DNA from: Streptomyces sp. NRRL F-5126 | GTDB taxonomy: Bacteria > Actinomycetota > Actinomycetes > Streptomycetales > Streptomycetaceae | DNA: 64,000 nt | Assembly (NCBI RefSeq): GCF_000721265.1 | Contig: NZ_JOFZ01000015.1 | Coordinates: 186,001 to 250,000 of the forward strand | Reading direction: 5' to 3' | Part shown: piece by piece, positions 1 to 6,310 of the stretch | How positions within the stretch are numbered: position 1 is the stretch's first letter | Layout: every line of letters begins with the position of its first letter | Notes under the pieces: generated by a model | The model's input: only the letters and a program-made list of their open reading frames with translations | What the model was told of the DNA's origin: nothing | Database searches by the model: none | Translations under genes and position numbers: made by a program

Positions 1-811
1 GCGGCGCGACGGCCGTGGTCGGCAGCAGTCCGCTGCCGCCGGCCGTGGATTCCGGCAGTTCGGGGATGGTGAACCGCGGCACCTCGCCGAGACCGGCCCG
101 CTTGAGCAGGGCGCCGTACTGCCGGGAGACCTCGTCGACCATCTGGTGCGGCACCCGGTCGAGCACGGTCACGAGGGTCGCGTCGTACTCCTTGGCGGCG
201 CGCAGCAGGTGCCAGGGGATCGCGTCGGCGTACCTGGACGCGGTGGTGACCATCACCCAGACGTCCGCGGCGCAGATCAACTCGGCCGCGAGCAGCCGGT
301 TCTCCACGACGAGCGAGTCGACGTCCGGCGCGTCCAGGAGGGCGAGCCCGCGGGGCAGCCCGACCTCGGTCTCGACGACGAGCACGCCGCGTCCGTCGGT
401 CCCGCGTGACGGCGCGGGGATCTGCTCGCGGTCCTGGGGCAGCCACACGCGGGTGAAGCCGGGCAGGACGCGCGTTCCCGCGAACCAGTGGTGGTCCTCC
501 GGATGGCAGACCAGCACGGGCGTACGCGTGGTGGGCCGCAGCACGCCCGCCTCGGTGACCTGACGCCCCACCAGCGAATTGACGAGCGTGGACTTGCCGC
601 CGCCGGTGGAGCCGCCCACCACGGCCAGCAGCGGTGCATCGGGGTCCTTGAGGCGGGGCAGCAGGTAGTCGTCCAGTTGCGCGAGCAGCTCCCCCCGGCT
701 CTGCCGCGCGCGGGGGGCGCCCGGCAGGGGCAGCGGCAGACGCACGGCAGCGACACGGTCGCGCAGCGCGGAGAGTGCGTCGATCAGCTCAGGCCGTACA
801 TCCAAGGTCAC
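1..811 (-). CDS. Dynamin-like / 50S-type P-loop GTPase, C-terminal part outside window
   Basis: The gene is cut by the left edge of the window; about 270 N-terminal residues are visible. After a short helical lead, a Walker A/G1 loop, [10 protein letters not shown], lies near residues 66-75. It is followed by a threonine-rich switch region and a LLDAPDVDS stretch that matches the G3 motif of dynamin-family proteins. These features fit the actinobacterial dynamin-family GTPases, which are thought to act in membrane or cell-division processes; the substrate membrane is not known. I chose the GTG at 811 because the frame reads straight into the conserved region and no closer start fits. The next reading frame on this strand is much less protein-like. 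Confidence 0.78.
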   Translation of the reverse strand, partial: MTLDVRPELIDALSALRDRVAAVRLPLPLPGAPRARQSRGELLAQLDDYLLPRLKDPDAPLLAVVGGSTGGGKSTLVNSLVGRQVTEAGVLRPTTRTPVLVCHPEDHHWFAGTRVLPGFTRVWLPQDREQIPAPSRGTDGRGVLVVETEVGLPRGLALLDAPDVDSLVVENRLLAAELICAADVWVMVTTASRYADAIPWHLLRAAKEYDATLVTVLDRVPHQMVDEVSRQYGALLKRAGLGEVPRFTIPELPESTAGGSGLLPTTAVAP

Positions 812-1124
812 CACATGCGAAGAATGCCCAATTTGATGCGTTTTTTGAAGCGTATAGCCACTTCTGCGCGCCGATAAGATCCGACTGGGTACCGTTCGGA
901 AGATCCGACCGGACAGATGGGACGAGTGGGGCGCAGGCATAACGAGTGCACAACACCCGGCGCGCGGAGGGAAAAAACCGCTGCGGGATCGGAACTCGCC
1001 TGCGAGTATCGGTTCGCTTCACCGAACCTCCACAACATGCCATGGAGGTGAAGCAAACGGGCCAGGGTGATCGGACCCCTATCCTTGTCCCGGCCGGTCC
1101 CAGGACCGGCGCCGGCACCACCCG
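812..1124. other. Intergenic region with stacked inverted repeats before a tRNA
   Basis: No gene is visible here. The region is more A/T-rich than its surroundings and must hold the promoter of the leftward GTPase gene and that of the tRNA. A direct repeat AAGATCCGAC occurs at 876-885 and 900-909. Three inverted repeats follow: ACTCGC/GCGAGT (994-1007), GGTTCG/CGAACC (1011-1028), and CTTCACC..TCCA pairing with TGGAGGTGAAG (1017-1053). The last two share bases and cannot both form. Confidence 0.5.
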
Positions 1125-1197
1125 GCCCCCGTAGCTCAGTGGATAGAGCAGGCGCCTTCTAAGCGCTTGGCCGCAGGTTCGAGTCCTGCCGGGGGCA
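1125..1197 (+). tRNA. tRNA-Arg (anticodon TCT)
   Basis: The 73-nt cloverleaf is complete. The acceptor arm is GCCCCCG paired with CGGGGGC, with discriminator A at 1197. The D arm is GCTC/GAGC, and the anticodon stem GGCGC/GCGCT carries loop CTTCTAA with anticodon TCT at 1158-1160. The T arm contains GGTTCGAGTCC. The CCA end is not encoded. The tRNA reads AGA, a rare codon in this high-GC genome. I saw no second copy of the tRNA 3' end in the window, so there is no sign of an inserted element here. Confidence 0.95.
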
Positions 1198-1357
1198 CAG
1201 ACGGCTCCGCCTCGCGCGCGGCCGAGGCCCCGGGTCCGGCGTGGGCCCACGGCGTACCGGCGCCAGGCCTTGTCACAGCCGTACGACTGTGTGCGTACTG
1301 TTCCGGGCATGGTCGGCATGGCGCGGTGCGACGGTTCGCGCGGGACGGGGGAACGCG

Positions 1358-1873
1358 GTGGGGGCGGCGGTACGTGACGTGGTGCGGGATGTGGTGACCG
1401 CTGTGGCGCCGCAGGAACTCCCCCTCCTCGACGGGTTGTCGGATCTCGACGAGGGCCGTGTGACGCAGTTCTTCGCGAGACCGGGCCGGCGCGCGGACCT
1501 GCTCGGGTTCGGGATCGACGAGGTCTCCGCCCTCGTTACCCCCGTGGTGTGGATGGCCGTGGACGAGACGGCCCGCCGTGCGGTGGGAGCCGTGGCCGAC
1601 TCATTCGTTCGGCGAGTCTCCGCAGGCCTGCGCCGCATGTCGGGCAGAGCGCCTCAGGACCCGCCTCCCGTACCGCCGTTGACGGCGGATCAGCTGTCCG
1701 CGGTGCATCGCCGCGTGCGGGAGCTGGCGGGTGCCTCGTCCGTCGGCAGGCCCCAGGCAGAGGCACTGGCCGACGCGGTCGTCTCCCGGCTGGCGCGTGA
1801 GCTGGGCGGCACACCGGATACGCGCCCCGCAGCCGGCGGGAGACAGGGGTCAGAACCGGAGCCGGGCGGCTGA
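1358..1873 (+). CDS. Hypothetical protein upstream of an M48 peptidase
   Basis: This encodes 171 residues with no family that I recognise. The N-terminal half is acidic (QELPLLDGLSDLDEG), and a middle stretch contains an FARPGRRADLLGFG segment and a helical, mildly hydrophobic region (VTPVVWMAVDETARRAV). The C-terminus is proline- and glycine-rich and looks disordered. There is no signal peptide. I chose GTG 1358 because a purine-rich GGGGGAA precedes it; in-frame starts further upstream run into low-complexity sequence next to the tRNA. The stop lies one base before the ATG of the peptidase gene, so the two are almost certainly co-transcribed and probably translationally coupled. A role as partner, substrate or inhibitor of the peptidase is possible but not shown. 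Confidence 0.62.
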   Translation: MGAAVRDVVRDVVTAVAPQELPLLDGLSDLDEGRVTQFFARPGRRADLLGFGIDEVSALVTPVVWMAVDETARRAVGAVADSFVRRVSAGLRRMSGRAPQDPPPVPPLTADQLSAVHRRVRELAGASSVGRPQAEALADAVVSRLARELGGTPDTRPAAGGRQGSEPEPGG

Positions 1874-1874
1874 G

Positions 1875-3164
1875 ATGGCCGGGGAGAAGGAGCGGAGGCT
1901 CGGCGACGGCACCACCCGGCGCTTCCTGCTCCTGATCTTCCTGCTGGTCGTGTCCAGCTATTCCCTGCTGTACGAGGTGGCCTCGCAATGGCGCGACCGT
2001 ACGGGCTACCGGCACTGCATGAGCGCTGCCGTCACCGGGCCCGACGGCAAGGCGCCGTTTTCCGGCGACGCCGAGGTGCTCGCCTTCGGCCACCGCGCCG
2101 AAGCGTGCGAGCACGCACTGCTGTACCCGGCGTTCCTCCAGGCACTCGGCGGCACGATACTGGTCCTGCTCGCCACCTTTGTCCTTTACCGCATGATTCC
2201 GCGATGGCGGTGGCGCGGCAGCCGTCTGCGCACGGTGAGCCCGGTGGCGGAAACCGAGCTGCACGACGACCTCTGCCGACTGTGCGAACGCGCCGGGCTC
2301 ACACGCCGTCCGCGATTCGCCGTCGATCCACGCGCGCTCTCGGCGGGGGCTGCGGTATTCGGCACGGGCAGGCGGGCGACGGTGTGCCTGCACGCCGGAC
2401 TGCTGGTGAGGCGGAGCTCCGACCCGCGCCAGTTCGAGGCGGTGGTCCTGCACGAACTCGCGCACGTCGCCAACGCCGATGCCGGGCTGGGTTACGCGAG
2501 TGTCGCGCTGGGCCGTGTCTTCCTGATCGCGGTGCTGCTGCCCTACCTCTTCTTCGAGTGCTGGCTCCTGTCGCGAGGCCACGTGCCGGGCTCGACCGCG
2601 CCGCTCTCGGCGGAACAGTCGCCCAAGGCAAAGGATCTGCTGTTCGCGGTCATGCTGGTGTTCCAGGTCCAGTGGGCTCGTGCCGACATCCTCAGACACC
2701 GTGAACTCTTCGCGGACAAGGAGGCGGTCGGATGGGGCGCCGACCCCGAGGTGTGGCGGGCAGCGGCACGGACCGCGGCCCGGCGGGCCGGCTCACCGCT
2801 GCTGAGGCCGGCGCACTGGATCTCGCTGCCCTGGCGCACTCACCCGGGCCGGCCGCTGCGGGCCAGGTCCCTGGAGCGGCCGTGGCTTGGCAACCTCACG
2901 GCCACCGTCCTCGCCGTAAGCGGAATCCTCAGCCTGGTGTACGCACTGGACGAGAGCCGGCAGCTCGGTTTTTCGTGGCCGCTGGACGGGCCCCTCTCGT
3001 TGATCGCGTTCGTGCTGATCTGGGCGACGGCGTACGCGGCCAAGCCGCGGCTGGACCCGGCGCTCGTCGCAGCCGTCCGCGAGCGGGTCACCCGCGCTTT
3101 CGACGACGCCGTCGAGCGGAAAGAGCGACGACGAAAGAGACGACGAGAGAACGGGCCGCGGTGA
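1875..3164 (+). CDS. M48-family membrane zinc metallopeptidase
   Basis: This 429-residue protein has the HELAH zinc motif with His193 and His197 as ligands. A downstream RELFADKEA, with Glu near residue 277, matches the third ligand of the M48 (HtpX/Ste24) family. A first membrane segment (FLLLIFLLVV) lies near residue 20, another near residues 90-110, and two more near the C-terminus, so the catalytic domain probably sits at the inner face of the membrane. HtpX-type enzymes cleave damaged membrane proteins; this one is larger than E. coli HtpX (about 290 residues) and has an extra loop between the first two membrane segments. ATG 1875 follows the stop of the small upstream gene by one base. 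The stop codon lies inside a 28-bp tandem repeat. Confidence 0.85.
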   Translation: MAGEKERRLGDGTTRRFLLLIFLLVVSSYSLLYEVASQWRDRTGYRHCMSAAVTGPDGKAPFSGDAEVLAFGHRAEACEHALLYPAFLQALGGTILVLLATFVLYRMIPRWRWRGSRLRTVSPVAETELHDDLCRLCERAGLTRRPRFAVDPRALSAGAAVFGTGRRATVCLHAGLLVRRSSDPRQFEAVVLHELAHVANADAGLGYASVALGRVFLIAVLLPYLFFECWLLSRGHVPGSTAPLSAEQSPKAKDLLFAVMLVFQVQWARADILRHRELFADKEAVGWGADPEVWRAAARTAARRAGSPLLRPAHWISLPWRTHPGRPLRARSLERPWLGNLTATVLAVSGILSLVYALDESRQLGFSWPLDGPLSLIAFVLIWATAYAAKPRLDPALVAAVRERVTRAFDDAVERKERRRKRRRENGPR

Positions 3165-3216
3165 ACCGGTCCCGCGCCGCCCCGGCGCGTGAACCGGTCC
3201 CGCGCCGCCCCGGCGC
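3161..3216. repeat. Two tandem copies of a 28-bp repeat
   Basis: The unit begins GTGAACCGGTCCCGCGCCGC and ends CCCGGCGC. It occurs at 3161-3188 and 3189-3216 with no difference between the copies. The first copy contains the stop codon of the M48 peptidase gene. The duplication looks recent. Confidence 0.9.
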
Positions 3217-3220
3217 ACTG

Positions 3221-3264
3221 CCCCCTACCGGGGTATCACCCTCGGATTGGCTCTCTGGTGTGAC
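3221..3264 (+). promoter_or_regulatory. Candidate promoter/operator of the two-component operon
   Basis: CCCCCTACCGGGGTA (3221-3235) holds the near-perfect inverted repeat CTACC-GG-GGTAt. It is followed by CAC, TTGGCTC and GGTGTGACG. The same arrangement occurs at 5345-5388 before the exporter operon. If TGTGAC (3259-3264) is the -10 element, the inverted repeat overlaps the -35 region, as is common for sites of NarL/LuxR-type response regulators. That regulator binding is inference. Confidence 0.55.
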
Positions 3265-3329
3265 GACCTGCCCGGCGCCGCCTCCCTACGTTGCTCTCCG
3301 TCATCTCGGACGGACGGAGGCCTAGGTTG

Positions 3330-4652
3330 GTGTCCATGATCTCAGTGGAGGCCGGTCCACCGCGCGCGCTGCTGGCGGGGGCGTCGCGCCGGTGGGTACG
3401 GCTGCTGCCGTGGGGCGTGGCGTTCGTGCTGTGCGTCGCGCTGCTGCCGACCACCATCCAGGTCCTCACCGCCGACTACGGGCTGAACGGCGGGGTCGCG
3501 AGCGCGCTGGCCGTCGCCCAGACGGCGCCGCTGCTGCTCGCCGTCGTCCGGCCGCTGCAGGCCTGGTACGTGGTCTTCGCGGCGGACGTGGCCGGGGCGA
3601 TCGCCCTGCTCACCGTCGACTTCCCGGCGCAGCGCCTGTGGCCTTTCCCACCCATGGAGATCGTCGGGTACGTCGGCCTGTGCCTCGCGCTCGGCCTGCG
3701 CGAGCGGCGCCGCACGCTGCTGCTCGTGTGGCTGGCGACGGCGGGCGCGAACGTCGGCCTGGTGTTCGCCGCGCCCCACGGCGCGAGCGGCATGAGCGTG
3801 CTGCTCACCATCCTCGGCGGCGCAGCACTCGTGCTCGGCGGCGCGCTGCGCGAGCGGTACGAGGCGCAGCGCAGGCTGGCCGAGCAGGAGACGATCAGCG
3901 AGGCCGAGCGCGGCCGGCGCACGCTGCTCGAGGAGCGTGCGCGCATCGCGCGCGAGCTGCACGACGTGGTGGCGCACCACATGTCGATCATCACGGTGCA
4001 GGCGGACACGGCGGCGTACCGGCTCGACGGGTTGCCGCCGAGGGTCCGCGAGGAGTTCACGTCCATCGCGGCCACCGCGCGCGAGTCGCTCGGCGAGATG
4101 CGGCGCCTGCTGGGCGTCCTGCGCAACGAGGAGGCGCGCGGCGAGCTCGCGCCCCAGCCGGGCCTGACGCGGATCGGGCAGCTCGTGGAGGCGACGGTGC
4201 GTGCGGGCGTGCCCGTCGAGTTCACCGGCTGCGATGCCGAGGTGGGCGAGGCCGTGGGCCTGTCCGCGTACCGCATCGTCCAGGAGGCGCTCGCGAACGT
4301 CGTGCGGCACGCGCCGGGTGCGCCGACGCGGGTGTCGGTGTCCGAGGCGGGTGCGCCGGGCAGTGCGCGGCTCATCGTCCTCGTCGTCAACGGGCCCCCG
4401 CCGCGGCCGCCCACCGCTCCCCTGGAGGACAGCGGCAGCACCGGGCACGGCCTCGTCGGCATGCGCGAACGGGTACGGCTGGTGGGCGGCGAACTGGACG
4501 CCGGGCCGCTGCCCGACGGCGGCTTCCGGGTGGCGGCACGGCTGCCGGTGGCGGGGACAGGGACCGAAGCGGGGACAGAGACCGAAGCGGGGGCCGGGAC
4601 CGAAGCGGGGGCCGGGACCGGTTCCGGCGACGACAGCGAGGGGACGGCATGA
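3330..4652 (+). CDS. Sensor histidine kinase, HisKA_3 (DesK/NarX) type
   Basis: This is a 440-residue membrane kinase. Residues about 18-175 form several hydrophobic segments with short loops, so the sensing part is mostly in the membrane. The HisKA_3 dimerisation box reads ERARIARELHDVVAHH, with His211 as the likely phosphorylated residue. The ATPase domain follows, with EALANVVRHA (N box, about residue 315) and GHGLVGMRERV (G box, about residue 372). GTG 3330 is preferred because GGAGG lies 9 nt upstream; ATG 3336 is an alternative. The C-terminus carries an 18-bp tandem repeat coding Gly/Thr/Glu/Ala. The regulator gene overlaps the stop by four bases (ATGA). Confidence 0.93.
   Translation: MSMISVEAGPPRALLAGASRRWVRLLPWGVAFVLCVALLPTTIQVLTADYGLNGGVASALAVAQTAPLLLAVVRPLQAWYVVFAADVAGAIALLTVDFPAQRLWPFPPMEIVGYVGLCLALGLRERRRTLLLVWLATAGANVGLVFAAPHGASGMSVLLTILGGAALVLGGALRERYEAQRRLAEQETISEAERGRRTLLEERARIARELHDVVAHHMSIITVQADTAAYRLDGLPPRVREEFTSIAATARESLGEMRRLLGVLRNEEARGELAPQPGLTRIGQLVEATVRAGVPVEFTGCDAEVGEAVGLSAYRIVQEALANVVRHAPGAPTRVSVSEAGAPGSARLIVLVVNGPPPRPPTAPLEDSGSTGHGLVGMRERVRLVGGELDAGPLPDGGFRVAARLPVAGTGTEAGTETEAGAGTEAGAGTGSGDDSEGTA
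4557..4628 (+). repeat. 18-bp minisatellite in the kinase C-terminus
   Basis: Four units of 18 bp lie at 4557, 4575, 4593 and 4611, of the type ACAGGGACCGAAGCGGGG. They encode GTGTEA, GTETEA, GAGTEA and GAGTGS. Because the unit is a multiple of three, copy-number changes keep the reading frame. The tail lies beyond the ATPase domain and is probably flexible. Confidence 0.9.
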
Positions 4653-5326
4653 CGATCCGGGTCATCATCGTCGACGACCAGGCCATGGTGCGGGCCGGCT
4701 TCGCCGCGCTGCTCGCCGCGCAGAGCGACATCGACGTGGTGGGCGAGGCACCGGACGGCGCGCAGGGCGTCGAGCTGAGCGGGCGCACCCACCCCGACGT
4801 CGTGCTGATGGACGTCCGCATGCCCGAGATGGACGGTCTTGAGGCCGCACGCCGCATCCTCGCGCCCCCGCCGGACGGTCGGCAGCACCGGCCGCGCGTG
4901 CTGATGCTCACCACGTTCGACGTCGACGACTACGTGTACGAGGCGCTGCGCGCCGGCGCCAGCGGGTTCCTGCTGAAGGACGCGCCGCCGGCCGACCTCG
5001 TCTCGGCGGTACGCGTCGTGGCGGCGGGCGACGCGCTGCTCGCGCCGTCCGTCACGCGCCGCCTCGTCGCCGACTTCGCCCGCCAGCGCCCCGCCGGCCG
5101 CGGCAAGCCCGCGCTGCGGCTGAAGGCCCTGACGCAGCGCGAGACCGAGGTCCTCACGCTGGTGGCGCGCGGCCTGTCCAACGCGGAGATCGCGCGCACG
5201 CTGGTGCTGGCCGAGCAGACGGTGAAGACGCACGTGAGCCGTGTCCTCACCAAGCTCGACCTGCGCGATCGCGCCCAGGCCGTCGTCTTCGCCTACGAAT
5301 CCGGTCTTGTGGCCCCGGGCGAGTAG
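4649..5326 (+). CDS. NarL/FixJ-family response regulator
   Basis: This 225-residue protein has an N-terminal receiver domain with acidic pocket VDD near residues 7-9 and phospho-acceptor Asp55 in VVLMDVRMPEMDG. The switch Thr lies in MLTTFDVDDYV and the conserved Lys in FLLKDAPP. A LuxR-type helix-turn-helix at about residues 155-215 reads LTQRETEVLTLVARGLSNAEIA. The start overlaps the kinase stop, so the two are translated together. It is expected to be phosphorylated by the adjacent kinase and to bind the inverted repeats at 3225-3236 and 5349-5360, thereby controlling its own operon and the next ABC exporter. That binding is inferred from motif position only. Confidence 0.95.
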   Translation: MTIRVIIVDDQAMVRAGFAALLAAQSDIDVVGEAPDGAQGVELSGRTHPDVVLMDVRMPEMDGLEAARRILAPPPDGRQHRPRVLMLTTFDVDDYVYEALRAGASGFLLKDAPPADLVSAVRVVAAGDALLAPSVTRRLVADFARQRPAGRGKPALRLKALTQRETEVLTLVARGLSNAEIARTLVLAEQTVKTHVSRVLTKLDLRDRAQAVVFAYESGLVAPGE

Positions 5327-5344
5327 GACAGCCCCGGCCGCCCA

Positions 5345-5388
5345 CCCCCTACCGGGGTAGCACGTCCACCTTGGCTCCGCGGTATGAC
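5345..5388 (+). promoter_or_regulatory. Candidate promoter/operator of the ABC exporter operon
   Basis: CCCCCTACCGGGGTAGCAC (5345-5363) contains the perfect inverted repeat CTACC-GG-GGTAG (5349-5360). It is followed by TTGGCTC and GGTATGACG, as at 3221. The shared spacing argues for one regulator acting at both sites, most likely the response regulator encoded just upstream. Confidence 0.6.
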
Positions 5389-5455
5389 GCCCGGCGCGAA
5401 GCCGCCCCCGCACACTCCACCGCGTCACCAGGAACGGATCACGGAGGAGTGGAAC

Positions 5456-6310
5456 ATGAGGCTACGCAGCGGCAAGCGGCGCGGTGCGGAACGCGGGGAT
5501 GGCCGCCCGGACGACCGGCCGGACACGACGGCCGCCGCATCCGGTCCCGCCGTCGAACTGCGCGGTGTCCAGCGGCGGTACGGGCGCGGGGCGGGCGCCG
5601 TGCACGCCCTCGCGGGCGTCGACCTGGCGCTGCCGCGCGCCACGTTCACCGCGGTCATGGGCCCGTCGGGGTCCGGCAAGTCCACCTTCCTGCAGTGCGC
5701 CGCCGGGCTCGACCGGCCGACTGCGGGGTCCGTGCGCCTCGGCGGCACGGAGATCACCGGCATGCGCGAGAACGAGCTCACCGAACTGCGCCGCGACCGC
5801 CTCGGCTTCGTCTTCCAGGCGTTCAACCTGCTGCCGTCGCTGACCGTGGAGCAGAACGTCCTGCTGCCCATGCGCCTCGCCGGGCGGCGCGGGGGCCACG
5901 GCCGGGCGTCCGCGGTACTCGCCCAGGTCGGGCTCGCCGGCATGGCGCGGCGCCGGCCGGCGGAGCTCTCCGGCGGGCAGCAGCAGCGGGTGGCCGTCGC
6001 CCGCGCCCTGGTCACCGCCCCTGACGTGGTCTTCGCCGACGAGCCCACCGGCGCGCTCGACACCGGCACGGCCGCCGAGGTGCTCGGCCTGCTGCGGCAC
6101 GCTGTCGACGCGCTCGGCGCGACCGTCGTCATGGTCACCCACGACCCGGCCGCGGCCGCCTGGGCCGATCGCGTGCTGTTCCTCGCCGACGGCGCCTTCG
6201 CCGACCGCCTGGAGCGGGGGTCGGCGGAGCGCATCGCGGCGCGGATGGCGGCGCTCACCGCCCGTTCCGCCGGTGCGCGCGCGACGGCGGGGACGGGGGC
6301 AGTGGCATGA
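5456..6310 (+). CDS. ABC transporter ATP-binding protein (MacB/LolD type)
   Basis: This 284-residue ATPase has Walker A GPSGSGKST, Q-loop FVFQAFNLLPSLTVEQN, signature LSGGQQQRVAVARAL, Walker B VVFADEPTGALD and H-loop VMVTHD. An N-terminal extension of about 35 polar residues precedes the domain. The ATG at 5456 is set by GGAGGAG a few bases upstream. The permease gene overlaps by four bases. ATPases of this group power FtsX-like permeases that move peptides, antibiotics or lipoproteins across or out of the membrane. The two-component system next door suggests a drug- or peptide-responsive exporter of the kind common in Gram-positive bacteria. Confidence 0.95.
   Translation: MRLRSGKRRGAERGDGRPDDRPDTTAAASGPAVELRGVQRRYGRGAGAVHALAGVDLALPRATFTAVMGPSGSGKSTFLQCAAGLDRPTAGSVRLGGTEITGMRENELTELRRDRLGFVFQAFNLLPSLTVEQNVLLPMRLAGRRGGHGRASAVLAQVGLAGMARRRPAELSGGQQQRVAVARALVTAPDVVFADEPTGALDTGTAAEVLGLLRHAVDALGATVVMVTHDPAAAAWADRVLFLADGAFADRLERGSAERIAARMAALTARSAGARATAGTGAVA

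Noticed and set aside
1125..1197. tRNA as integration site of a mobile element
   Set aside because: No second copy of the tRNA 3' end, no integrase and no plasmid or phage genes are seen nearby.
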